Made by a program: the position numbers and the translations under genes. A DNA stretch of 46,162 bases, from the NCBI GenBank assembly GCA_029219385.1, contig JAQXTH010000041.1, forward strand, positions 1-46,162, in the 5' to 3' direction. Position 1 is the first letter of the stretch. Each line of letters opens with the position of its first letter. The notes beneath the pieces were generated by a model that ran no database searches, was not told the origin of the DNA, and saw nothing but the letters and a program-made list of their open reading frames with translations. Shown in pieces: positions 26,092 to 34,277 of the stretch. Source of the stretch: Prevotellaceae bacterium (GTDB lineage Bacteria; Bacteroidota; Bacteroidia; Bacteroidales; Bacteroidaceae).

Positions 26092-26133
26092 GAGGCAAGA
26101 TTTCCTTTCGAGGCAGTCTTGCCTCTTTTTTTT
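26092..26133 (+). terminator. Rho-independent terminator
   Basis: GAGGCAAGA (26092-26100) pairs perfectly with TCTTGCCTC (26117-26125), followed by eight or more T. It ends the 24081-25965 unit. Confidence 0.85.
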
Positions 26134-26168
26134 ATGTAATAAAAATGAATGAAGATTGTTCTAAAATC

Positions 26169-26277
26169 AACGCGAGCGGACTTTTTTATTTATCTCCGGC
26201 CGGAAATCTTAGTATCTCCGCCCGAAAATCTTAGTATCTCCGCCCGGAAATCTTAGTATTTTCGGCCGGAGATAAAT
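26169..26277 (-). repeat. 22-bp palindromic repeat array, copy B (inverted relative to copy A)
   Basis: The flank AACGCGAGCGGACTT (26169-26183) precedes four units of exactly 22 bp starting at 26192, 26214, 26236 and 26258, with cores like CTCCGGCCGGAA and linkers ATCTTAGT. Copy A at 148-252 reads the same in reverse complement, including the flank. The two flanks face each other across 26 kb. Confidence 0.75.
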
Positions 26278-26372
26278 CGAAAATTAGCGTTTTGTTGCTT
26301 TTTTATGTTTTGTCGTGCATTTGGTTTTATATTTATAGAATATTTAATTGGTTTTCGGTTGTTTTTTGTTGC

Positions 26373-26900
26373 GATGTTGTGCCTCATTCCCACCTTATTA
26401 TAATACCCCTATCAAATAATCGATTCGGGTAATCCCCCGAGGGGGTGACATAGCAACATCAACAATCCGATTGAAAGATTAAAAACAAAACTATTCGCCC
26501 CCGACAGGGGTGTGGGGTGGGAGGGGTAATCGGTTCTGTGGTGGGGGCAAGCCCCCACCCTAATCTATTAAACCCCTACAGGGTTGATAAACAGTTTGTT
26601 AAGTCCTGAAGGAGCGACACGACATAACGTATTAAGCCCTGAAAAGGCGACATAGAATTGCGTAGGGGCTGCCCCTACGAATGAGGCAATACCACCACCT
26701 CCTCCAAGCTCTGTAGGAGCGACATAACAACATCAACAATCCGATTGCGAATTGTTCTATTCGCCTCGCTCTTTTTGCTGAATTTCCGGAGGGAAATACT
26801 GCTTTTTGTCTTTTGTTTATCTTTACTTGTGGAATTGTAAAGGGTTTGGTGAAGGGTGGAAATCAGTTTATGGTGGAGGAGGAATCTTGCGTGCATTCGA
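26373..26900 (+). repeat. ~0.53-kb intergenic repeat, copy 1 (upstream of the ATPase gene)
   Basis: Nearly identical to 28422-28980 on the same strand; for example 26450-26555 differs from its partner by about one base. It is built of smaller degenerate units of the form CCTGAAGGGGCGACATAACA, plus palindromes such as GGGGGCAAGCCCCC and GTAGGGGCTGCCCCTAC. No coding sequence is evident on either strand. It also contains TTTCCGGAGGGAAATACT near 26785, which resembles a single decayed unit of the 22-bp array. Confidence 0.8.
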
Positions 26901-26958
26901 CATCTGAAAATGGTAAGGAGGAAAAAACTCGGAAATTGCTGATTTTGTGATTGATTCA

Positions 26959-26990
26959 TTTGGATAATTCGAGAGAATTGAGTAGTTTTG
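26959..26990 (+). promoter_or_regulatory. Complete promoter of the DUF4143 ATPase gene
   Basis: TTTG (26959-26962), 20 bp, TAGTTTTG (26983-26990). RNA should start near 26996, 54 nt before the ATG at 27050. Confidence 0.7.
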
Positions 26991-27000
26991 CAACGACATT

Positions 27001-27036
27001 TGAGTAAATGTACAATAGGAATTGAGTAAAATGTAC
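27001..27036 (+). promoter_or_regulatory. Direct repeat in the leader of the ATPase gene, possible operator
   Basis: TGAGTAAATGTAC (27001-27013) recurs as TGAGTAAAATGTAC (27023-27036), 22 bp apart, between the promoter and the start codon. It could be a binding site for a regulator or for the ATPase itself. Confidence 0.4.
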
Positions 27037-27049
27037 GGTTGTTTTGAGC

Positions 27050-28267
27050 ATGAAATATATACGAAAGCAATATCACATACTTCGGGAGCGCATCCTTGAA
27101 CCAAGGCGCTTTATGCAGATATTGGCAGGACCGAGACAGGTGGGAAAAACCACGCTTGTCGGTCAGGTTCTGGATGACATCTCCATTCCTTATACCTTAG
27201 AAGTGGCTGATGCTGTAGATCATAAGGATAGTGACTGGATTCACCGTGTTTGGGAGTCTGCCCGTGCTACGATGCAAATACGTAAAGAGCAGGAACGTCT
27301 GTTGGTGATTGATGAGGTGCAGAAGATTGACAATTGGAGTGAAGTGGTGAAACGTGAGTGGGATGAAGACTGTCGTCGACGAGTGAATCTGAAGGTGGTG
27401 TTGCTCGGTAGTAGCCGCCTCTTGCTGAAGCGAGGCATGACGGAGTCGTTGGCCGGTCGTTTTGAATTGATTAGACTTGGACACTGGAGCCTGCAGGAGA
27501 TGAGGGATGCTTTCGGCGTTACACTTGACCGGTACATTTACTTTGGTGGCTATCCCGGACCTGCAGGCATGATTGATAACGAAAAGCGATGGCGTAAGTA
27601 TATCAAGGACTCTTTGGTGGCTCCTGCCATAGAGAAGGATGTTGTTATGACTTCAAACATCTACAAGCCGGCGTTGATGAAGCAACTTTTTGAGTTGGGG
27701 TGTGGCTACTCTGCCGAAATACTGTCGCTGACCAAGTTAATGGGTCAGTTGCAGGATGCCGGGAATGTAACTACGCTTGCGGCATATCTGAATATTCTTG
27801 ACGAGTGTGCCCTGCTGACAGGCCTGCAGAAATACGCTCATGACGATTCTCGTAAGCGAGGCTCTGTACCCAAATATCAGGTGTATAACAATGCGCTGCT
27901 AACGGCCTATAAAGGCCACTCGTTCCTTGCCGACCGGACGGACACAAAACTTTGGGGACGATGGGTAGAGAGTGCAATAGGAGCACATATTCTGAGTATG
28001 GCAGAGGAGTTGGACTACAAGGTGTATTATTGGCGTGAGCCGTCAAGAAGTAAAGACGGGAGTGACAAAGAGGTTGACTTTATTATAGATAACGATGGTG
28101 AGTTGACTGCGATAGAGGTGAAAAGCGGTCGTCGCGGAATGAACTCCGGGTTGCCTGCTTTTGTAGAAGCATTTCATCCCAAACAGGCTTTCATCGTAGG
28201 TTCGGGTGGTGTTTCTTTGGAAGATTTCTTAAGTTGTGATATTGAAAGTCTGCTTAATCAGGAATAG
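27050..28267 (+). CDS. AAA+ ATPase with DUF4143 domain
   Basis: A 405-aa protein from ATG 27050; the frame opens at a TTG six bases earlier. Walker A is GPRQVGKT (27-34), Walker B is LLVIDE (84-89), and an arginine-rich sensor region follows (GSSRLLLKRG, about 123-132). The C-terminal DUF4143 region contains KEVDFII and IEVKSG, spaced like a PD-(D/E)xK nuclease core (D, then ExK). Proteins of this ATPase-DUF4143 type are abundant, often strain-variable, and of uncertain function. The gene stands alone with its own promoter and is bracketed by two ~0.53-kb direct repeats, which suggests acquisition or loss as a cassette. Confidence 0.88.
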   Translation: MKYIRKQYHILRERILEPRRFMQILAGPRQVGKTTLVGQVLDDISIPYTLEVADAVDHKDSDWIHRVWESARATMQIRKEQERLLVIDEVQKIDNWSEVVKREWDEDCRRRVNLKVVLLGSSRLLLKRGMTESLAGRFELIRLGHWSLQEMRDAFGVTLDRYIYFGGYPGPAGMIDNEKRWRKYIKDSLVAPAIEKDVVMTSNIYKPALMKQLFELGCGYSAEILSLTKLMGQLQDAGNVTTLAAYLNILDECALLTGLQKYAHDDSRKRGSVPKYQVYNNALLTAYKGHSFLADRTDTKLWGRWVESAIGAHILSMAEELDYKVYYWREPSRSKDGSDKEVDFIIDNDGELTAIEVKSGRRGMNSGLPAFVEAFHPKQAFIVGSGGVSLEDFLSCDIESLLNQE

Positions 28268-28421
28268 TAGTGGCGGAAAAGTTTGATTTGTTTCTGTTGT
28301 AACGAAAGTAACTATTTCAGAACTGTATTATTGCAGGTATATGGAATTTTCGCTACATCGATACAAGAAAATGGCATTCTTATTCTAAAGATTATGTCTG
28401 TTTTATGATTGGGCAGGAAAT

Positions 28422-28980
28422 GATGTTGTGTCTCATTCCTACCTTATTATAATACCCCTATCAAATGATCGCTTCGGGTATCCCCCCGAGGAGGCGACAT
28501 AGCAACATTAACAATCCGATTGAAAGATTAAAAACAAAACTATTCGCCCCCGACAGGGGTGTGGGGTGGGAGGGGTAATCGGTTCTGTGGTGGGGGCAAG
28601 CCCCCATCCTAATCTATTAAACCCCTACGGGGTTGATAAACAATATGTTAAATCTTGAATAGACGACACGATATAACGTATTAAACCCTGAAAGGGGCGA
28701 TATAGAATAGCGTAAGGGCTTGCCCCTACGAATGAGGCAATACCACCACCTCCTCCAAGCTCTGTAGGAGCGACATAACAACATCAACAATCTGTTTGAG
28801 AGATGTTCTATTCGCCTCCCTCTTTTGTCGAATTTCTGGAGGAAAATACAGCTTTTTGTCTTTTGTTTATCTTTTGTTGAGTCTGTTTGTTTTTGGCTAA
28901 TAAATTGATTAGCAGAGGGTTTGGGGGAGGGCGGGAAATCTGATTGTGGCGGAGGAGGTAATTTTGTCGTGCAATCTCGG
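28422..28980 (+). repeat. ~0.55-kb intergenic repeat, copy 2 (downstream of the ATPase gene)
   Basis: Direct copy of 26373-26900, beginning at GATGTTGTG in both and carrying the same GC-rich palindromes and GCGACATA units. It diverges by small indels after about 28860 but still matches to near 28980. With the gap 28268-28421, which holds nothing recognisable, it fills the space up to the gene at 29055. Confidence 0.8.
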
Positions 28981-29054
28981 AGAGAGGATGCCGCTGGTAG
29001 ATCGCGAGGTTGCAATACCTTATTATATATTAACCTTATTAAATTTTAATCATT

Positions 29055-29303
29055 ATGAGTTGTAAAAACAAAAAGCAGAAGAGAGTGGGAATGTTGAGAG
29101 GGTTGGTTGCCGACGATGTGCGCACCAAGGAGATTTGGCAGTTGGTCAGTCTGCTGGAATACAAATATAGGGTGTGTCTCTACGATGCAGTGGTGAACTA
29201 TCTGGCAAAAGGTGAGGTTGAGGATTTTGGTTCACTGGTGATGCAAAATATCTTTGATCGCATTGTGAGGATTATTAACTTCGTTGATGAAAGGAGGGGG
29301 TGA
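29055..29303 (+). CDS. Hypothetical protein (82 aa) coupled to an M15 peptidase
   Basis: An 82-aa protein with a basic N-terminus (CKNKKQKRVGMLRG) and predominantly helical remainder; no signal peptide or membrane helix. I do not recognise it. Its TGA shares one base with the ATG of the peptidase gene (29303), and a strong GGAGG sits just before, so the two are translated together. Small proteins paired with M15 peptidases occur in prophage-derived or lysis-like modules of Bacteroidales, but that role is not shown here. Confidence 0.65.
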   Translation: MSCKNKKQKRVGMLRGLVADDVRTKEIWQLVSLLEYKYRVCLYDAVVNYLAKGEVEDFGSLVMQNIFDRIVRIINFVDERRG

Positions 29304-29743
29304 TGACACGTCTTACAAAGAATTTCACTCTTGAGGAATTGACAGCCTCTTATACCGCTAAGCGGCTTCACATAGACAACACTCCCGACGATTTGGCGAA
29401 GAAGAAGTTGCGCTTGTTGTGTGAGAAAATCTTGCAGCCTTTGCGCGATGCTTGGGGCGAACCCATAGTGGTGGGCAGTGGCTATCGTTGCAGAATGGTG
29501 AATGCAAAGGTGGGCGGCGTGGCAAACTCTGATCATCTCTATGGCTGCGCTGCCGATATAAAGACGTTGGGCGACAGCCCGGAGAACAACAAGAGGTTGT
29601 TTGAACTTGCCGTTGGCATGATGCGAAGCGGACAGTTGGAGGACGTGAAGCAGATTATCGATGAGTATCACTATGACTGGATTCATATCTCGTGGCAAGA
29701 CGGACGCTCCACGAAACGCAACCAAGTGTTGCACATCAAATAG
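29303..29743 (+). CDS. M15-family D-Ala-D-Ala carboxypeptidase-like peptidase
   Basis: The ATG at 29303 after AAAGGAGGGGG gives a 146-aa protein. It has the M15/VanY-like fold markers: SGYRCRMVNAKVGG, then SDHLYGCAADIK (zinc ligands His and Asp), and the DWIHIS His near the C-terminus. It would cleave peptidoglycan stem peptides. There is no signal peptide, so it is either exported otherwise or acts as a phage-type endolysin, which usually lack one. The gene just before overlaps it by one base. The hairpin at 29779-29814 follows 35 bp later. Confidence 0.85.
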   Translation: MTRLTKNFTLEELTASYTAKRLHIDNTPDDLAKKKLRLLCEKILQPLRDAWGEPIVVGSGYRCRMVNAKVGGVANSDHLYGCAADIKTLGDSPENNKRLFELAVGMMRSGQLEDVKQIIDEYHYDWIHISWQDGRSTKRNQVLHIK

Positions 29744-29772
29744 TCTTTGACTCGGATTGGGCAGATGGATAC

Positions 29773-29814
29773 AAAAAAAATCGCGGACCGATCTTCACAG
29801 ACGTTTCCGCGATT
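29773..29814 (-). terminator. Terminator for the minus-strand carbohydrate-binding gene
   Basis: AATCGCGGA (29779-29787) pairs with TCCGCGATT (29806-29814), and the run of A at 29773-29780 becomes a U-tract in the minus direction. It lies 35 bp after the stop of the gene at 29849. Confidence 0.7.
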
Positions 29815-29848
29815 AGGAGGGATATGAAAAAAAGAATGTTTAACAGTG

Positions 29849-31114
29849 TTATTCTGTCATCACGCGCATGGCTCCACCGATGTTTGAATAGTCGGCAGGC
29901 GAGAGTGTGGCCTTGGAGGGCACATAATAGTAGTCGCCGCCTACTTTGAGTCCGCGGGCTTTATCGCCCGACGCGTCGGTGGTTATGTTGCCGGCATGGA
30001 AATAGATGTTGCCGTCAACCTTGAAACAAGAACTTTTTTTCTTGTCTTCTTTGCCTCCGACTATTTCAACGAGATAGCCACCCGAAGCGGTGAGGTTGAA
30101 GCGAGGAGTGTCGTAGACTGCGAAGATGTGGGCATCGTAGGGCACGTTGATACCCTTGCTTGCTTTGCCGCTGACGGTGATGTTGTATTGCCCGCCGTTG
30201 CAGGTGAAGGTGGAGTCGCATTTTATGCCGCTCACGTCGTCAGACGCGAGGTTGATGTCAACCAATCCGCTGTCGAGAAGCACCATGCCGTTGAGTTCTT
30301 TTGTCATGTCGGAGTCTTTCTCCACGTCAATGCCGTCGCCCTTTACTTTTGAACTGATTGTGATTTGTCCGCCTCTCATTTGGAAGTATTGTCCGATGTG
30401 CATGGCATCGCTTTCGGCCGAGAGAATGTTGATTTTTCCGGTGGATTGTTTCAGCAAGGTATATTCGCCACTCTTGAATGCGTGGCGCGAGTTGCCGGTG
30501 ATGTTGAGAGTGCCGCCGCCTTTAAACTCGGGGTGCCCCTTGATGTGGAAACAAGCGTCTTGTGTGCCTCCGAAACTATCGTAAAGGTTGTTTATGGTGT
30601 TTTCGGGCATTATTACATCTATGCGTTTGCCGTTTTTGATGCGAATGGCAGCTCCGTTTTGGCTGGTGATGTCGACATTGTTGAGAATGAGGCCACACTT
30701 ATAGTCGCCTACGAGGAGGAAGTTGCCATTGTCGGTCTTGCCACTGAGCGAATAGGTTATTTCGGGGTCGGCAAGAACATGGGATGTGACAGTGATATAT
30801 GCTCCGTCTTTTGAGATTTCGAGCGAGTCAAGCAGATTGAGTGGCACATTGATGCGGCTGTCGTTGGCGGTGTATGTTATTTCAACGAGCTGTGGGTTGA
30901 AGCCGGTGTCGAGATATTTAAGGCTGTCGAGGTCGGAGACGGGGAAGGTATATTTGCCGATGTTGATTTGTCCGCCGCTGACAATCATCTCGCCCACTTG
31001 CTCGGGGTCGGCAAACATTGTTACACCGTTTTTGGCATATATGGCAACCGATTGGGCAAGTAAAGACAAGGCCGGTATGATTGCAATTAAGGTAGAAAGG
31101 ATTAGTTTCTTCAT
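29849..31114 (-). CDS. Cthe_2159-like carbohydrate-binding domain protein (DUF4353 type)
   Basis: A 421-aa exported protein (signal peptide about 1-20). From about residue 100 it shows a right-handed beta-helix pattern of repeated turns, for example NGAAIRIKNGKRIDVIMPEN, GGGTLNITGNSRHAFKSG, and KVKGDGIDVEKD, SDDVSGIKCDST and ASKGINVPYDA. The recurring G(H/D)GI/A motifs are characteristic of the Cthe_2159 family, whose founder is a pectate-lyase-like fold that binds acidic polysaccharides. No lyase active site is evident. The gene follows a small sorting-tail protein by 27 bp on the same strand, and the pair are likely a surface glycan-binding unit. Confidence 0.82.
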   Translation of the reverse strand: MKKLILSTLIAIIPALSLLAQSVAIYAKNGVTMFADPEQVGEMIVSGGQINIGKYTFPVSDLDSLKYLDTGFNPQLVEITYTANDSRINVPLNLLDSLEISKDGAYITVTSHVLADPEITYSLSGKTDNGNFLLVGDYKCGLILNNVDITSQNGAAIRIKNGKRIDVIMPENTINNLYDSFGGTQDACFHIKGHPEFKGGGTLNITGNSRHAFKSGEYTLLKQSTGKINILSAESDAMHIGQYFQMRGGQITISSKVKGDGIDVEKDSDMTKELNGMVLLDSGLVDINLASDDVSGIKCDSTFTCNGGQYNITVSGKASKGINVPYDAHIFAVYDTPRFNLTASGGYLVEIVGGKEDKKKSSCFKVDGNIYFHAGNITTDASGDKARGLKVGGDYYYVPSKATLSPADYSNIGGAMRVMTE

Positions 31115-31141
31115 GGTGTGGTTGTGGGGTGGAAGATGTGG

Positions 31142-31597
31142 TTATTTTACTAATATTTTGCATTGCTCTTTGCCGGCCTTGATGATATAGATGCCGGGCT
31201 GGAGGTTGCCGATGGAAACGGGTGTGCCCTGTTGGCCTATGCGTGTGGTGGAATAGAGGCGGCCGGTGGTGTCGTAGATGTAGGCAATGGTGCCGGGTTC
31301 GACATCAAGGTATATGCGCCCCGATTGGAGCGAAACAGCGGTGGTTTTGTGTTGCGCCGTGTTTTTTATGCCGGTGGGCAGATCGGTGAGCGAAAGGGAA
31401 TAGACATCGCTCAGGGGGTAGGTGTGGGTCATGGTGTTGTCAGACACGGTGATGTTGTCGGCATTGAAGACAACCTTCAGACCTACGAGGCCGTAGGAGG
31501 TCCATGTGCCCGAATTTTCTTTCACAGTCAGCGAGATGTAGTCTGCCTTTGCCACCATTGAGGCCAGAAGCATTAGTAATGGTAGGGTGTATCTCAT
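31142..31597 (-). CDS. Small secreted protein with C-terminal sorting-like domain
   Basis: A 151-aa exported protein (signal peptide about 1-18). A short beta-rich middle contains YPLSDVYSLSLTDLP, a line common in small Bacteroidota surface proteins. The last about 70 residues look like a type IX secretion C-terminal domain: YIYDTTGRLYSTTRIG, then GNLQPGIYIIKAG and a basic end in KILVK. The carbohydrate-binding gene follows after 27 bp, suggesting one transcript. The first gene of the pair is probably this one, reading from 31597 leftward. Confidence 0.7.
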   Translation of the reverse strand: MRYTLPLLMLLASMVAKADYISLTVKENSGTWTSYGLVGLKVVFNADNITVSDNTMTHTYPLSDVYSLSLTDLPTGIKNTAQHKTTAVSLQSGRIYLDVEPGTIAYIYDTTGRLYSTTRIGQQGTPVSIGNLQPGIYIIKAGKEQCKILVK

Positions 31598-31664
31598 TGT
31601 GTTGATGTTTGTTTTTATGTGTTGTTTTCTCTGAGCAAAGATAAGAAGATTATTTTGATTTGAT

Positions 31665-31715
31665 AAAAAGAGAGGGTCTTAATTTCGTTTTTTAACAAAA
31701 TCAAGACCCTGTTTT
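31665..31715 (-). terminator. Terminator after the GH89 gene
   Basis: AGGGTCTT (31673-31680) pairs with AAGACCCT (31703-31710) and the inner A/T bases extend the stem. In the minus direction CTCTTTTTATC follows. It lies 22 bp after the GH89 stop. Confidence 0.7.
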
Positions 31716-31731
31716 GATTAAATTAAGAAAA

Positions 31732-34263
31732 TTATTTGTGTATCATGATTACCTTGCCAAACGATTGGCAGTTGCCGGTGGTGCGCACTACGGCTTTGAG
31801 TGTCACTCCGTTGTTGCCTCCGAGTTGGGTGGGGAGGTCGAGGCGATAGTCGTTGGCAATGTTTTTGATGCCGGTTTCACCGTTGTGTTCGTTGGTGGCA
31901 ACAATTTGTCCGTCGACTTCGAGCGATACTTTTTGTATTTCGAGTTTTTCGCTGCCACGCACATAGCGGAAGCTTACACCGCGCAGTCCTTTGAGTTCGC
32001 TGACGGGCATTGTCCATTGCACCTCTTGCCACTTGTTTGAGAGCATCGAGGGAGTCCAGGTGCCGAGTTCGCGTTCGTCGGCCAGAGCGGTTGACTTATA
32101 GAATATAGGTTTGGCTTTTTCGATGAGGTCGAGGCAGGCTTGCACCTTGTCGGTGGGTGGGGTGACGGGCGAGAGGCCTTTTGATGTCTCCACCCAGTTG
32201 CTTTCCCATTTGGCATAGTCGAAGGGTTGGCCGGTTTGGAGGCTTTGGAAATAGGCTTTGTAGCGAGGTGCGTAGAAGTCGCGTATCAAGCCCGACCAGA
32301 TGCGTGCCGAGTAGTCGTTGACGGGAGGTCCCCAGATGGTAACAATGCGTTTTGCGTTTTTCTCGTAGTATGTGGCTTCTTGGGGGGTGGTTGCGTGGTT
32401 GCGTGCAAAGTCTATCCAGCGTTGCAGGTTGTAGATGGGGTGGGCAGCGAGCAGGCGGTCGGTGGCGAGGGCAATGTCGTTGAAAAGTGAGGCCACAGAG
32501 TCTGTCTTGCCTACTTCGTCCCACACGGCAGCCTGTATCACGTTTTGCACGAGCACTTCCATTTTTCCTCCGGCATATTGTGCGCTGAGTTCTATGAGGT
32601 CGTCAACGTATTGCGGATTGTCTTTGAGGCGCGGGGCGGCTTGGGCAAATTTTTCTATTGCAGTGAAAAAGAGCGAGTCGATTTGATATGTGCCTTTAGT
32701 GCTGCGACCGGGGCGAAGTTGCCAAACAAAGCGAGGGTGGTCGGTAAAGTTGTTGTAGACCGACTGTGTGATTTCATTCCAATATTGAGTGATGGCGGGG
32801 TCTGTCTTTCCATAGCGGCAGAGGGTGTAGTTTTGCAGCCAGTCTTTGAGTGGAATGCTGTCGGCTGTCCAGCCGGCATCGCAGATGAGTTCGTAGACCA
32901 CTTCGTTGTTTTCGGTGCCTTCGGGAGCAGTGCCATAGCCCACGAGGTTGCCGCGGTTGGGTGATTTCAGGGCGTCGAGGCGGCCACCGTTGGCATAGAA
33001 CTCAAGGTAGCCCGTCATGCCGGTCTTGCCACCCATGTTGGGAATGGTGGAGTAGATCCATTGTTTGTTGTCGAAGCCTTTGAAGTATTCCCAGTTGGCC
33101 GTGTTGTGCCACCATTTGTAGTTGTAGTCTTCGGCCATGTCGAGAATGAGGACTTTGTTGTCGGGCACTTCTTTCATGAGGGCAGAATAGGACTCGTAGT
33201 CCCAGATGGAGCGTGTGAAGCCCAGCATCCAGCCTTGCATCACCCAGGTGGCGTTGGGGTTTGCGCTGCGAATGCCCTCGTAGACAGTCTTGCCATATTG
33301 GGCGAGTTTGTCGTAGCGTTCCTGTGTGCCTTTGGGAGGGAAGGGAATTGACATTTCGTTGAAAGAGTCGGCAATGTAGTATTCGCATTTGCCAAACTCT
33401 TTTTCCCACTCCTCAATAAAGAGTTTCCCGATTTTGGGGAAGAGTGGGTCGTCGGCCATGAGCATCCAATTGTGGAAGCCTGCCCATTCGGACTCAACGA
33501 CGTTTGCATTGGGATAGATGCGTTTGATTTCGGGCGGCAAGAAGCCGGCAAAACCCGGGCAGATGGGTTTCATGCCCAAGGAGCGCATACGGTCGAGTAT
33601 TTTGTGTTGCAGGGCTATCTGGTCTTTGTGCCACGAGGCAGGCATGGGTGAGTCAACTCCGCTGATGTTGCCCATGCGCATCCAAGGCAGATGGGCGGGG
33701 CCTACGAAATAGTGTTGTATTTCTTCGTCGGTGAGACCGAGTTTCTTCCATACTCTGGCAGATATGGCTTCGTTGGCAACGAGGGCGAGAGGCATGTCGA
33801 TGCCGTGAAGAGCCATCCAGTCGATCTCTTGTTGCCAGCGGTTCCAATCCCAATAGGGGTTTGTGTAGCCATAGGTCACTACATTATAATAATAGTGGTG
33901 GCGAAACGGAGATGTGACGGTTTTTGGGGCAGAGGGTTTCAGTGAGGCAGGCAGTTTGAGACGGTTGCCGCTCCAAGCGTTAATGCCATATCCGTTGGTG
34001 CGCACAAAATCGTAGAACCCTCGGCAAAGCGCAACGGGTGAGTTGCCCTCGATGGTTAGTTTGCCTTTGTTGTCGACCGAATAGGTGTATTGGTCGGTGT
34101 TGATGCCGGGTGTGGCTTTATGGTTTAATGACAAGTTAATTTTCTCTTTGCCACAGAAACGTTTTATCACATCGTGGGCTGCAGATGTGGAGGCAGGCTT
34201 GGTTTGTGCGCCGACAGTCAAGGCCGACAAAAGAAGCATTGAAGATAGAAATAAGTGTTTCAT
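31732..34263 (-). CDS. Secreted alpha-N-acetylglucosaminidase, GH89
   Basis: An 843-aa exported enzyme (signal peptide about 1-19) homologous to human NAGLU and to bacterial GH89. It has an N-terminal domain (about 25-120), a TIM-barrel catalytic domain (about 120-470) and a helical C-terminal domain. The likely acid/base is Glu303 in DSFNEM and the nucleophile Glu448 in TAPEGTENN. The conserved HLPWMRMGN lies at 191-199. A beta-sandwich tail (about 730-843) follows. It removes terminal alpha-GlcNAc, found on gastric and intestinal mucin O-glycans and in heparan sulfate. It begins 14 bp after the stop of the AI-2E-family permease gene, so both are transcribed from the promoter at 35362-35393. 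Confidence 0.93.
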   Translation of the reverse strand: MKHLFLSSMLLLSALTVGAQTKPASTSAAHDVIKRFCGKEKINLSLNHKATPGINTDQYTYSVDNKGKLTIEGNSPVALCRGFYDFVRTNGYGINAWSGNRLKLPASLKPSAPKTVTSPFRHHYYYNVVTYGYTNPYWDWNRWQQEIDWMALHGIDMPLALVANEAISARVWKKLGLTDEEIQHYFVGPAHLPWMRMGNISGVDSPMPASWHKDQIALQHKILDRMRSLGMKPICPGFAGFLPPEIKRIYPNANVVESEWAGFHNWMLMADDPLFPKIGKLFIEEWEKEFGKCEYYIADSFNEMSIPFPPKGTQERYDKLAQYGKTVYEGIRSANPNATWVMQGWMLGFTRSIWDYESYSALMKEVPDNKVLILDMAEDYNYKWWHNTANWEYFKGFDNKQWIYSTIPNMGGKTGMTGYLEFYANGGRLDALKSPNRGNLVGYGTAPEGTENNEVVYELICDAGWTADSIPLKDWLQNYTLCRYGKTDPAITQYWNEITQSVYNNFTDHPRFVWQLRPGRSTKGTYQIDSLFFTAIEKFAQAAPRLKDNPQYVDDLIELSAQYAGGKMEVLVQNVIQAAVWDEVGKTDSVASLFNDIALATDRLLAAHPIYNLQRWIDFARNHATTPQEATYYEKNAKRIVTIWGPPVNDYSARIWSGLIRDFYAPRYKAYFQSLQTGQPFDYAKWESNWVETSKGLSPVTPPTDKVQACLDLIEKAKPIFYKSTALADERELGTWTPSMLSNKWQEVQWTMPVSELKGLRGVSFRYVRGSEKLEIQKVSLEVDGQIVATNEHNGETGIKNIANDYRLDLPTQLGGNNGVTLKAVVRTTGNCQSFGKVIMIHK

Positions 34264-34277
34264 CAGATTTAGTGTTG

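Noticed and set aside
27050-28267. ATPase gene as a transposase or integrase of a mobile element
   Set aside because: The Walker motifs and DUF4143/ExK pattern fit the known ATPase family; no DDE, HUH or tyrosine recombinase motif is present.
28617-29015. 132-aa minus-strand frame, and a similar one at 26675-27076, both inside the large repeats
   Set aside because: Both run through GC-rich palindromes and sub-repeats; openness follows from the duplicated repeat sequence, and neither resembles a protein.
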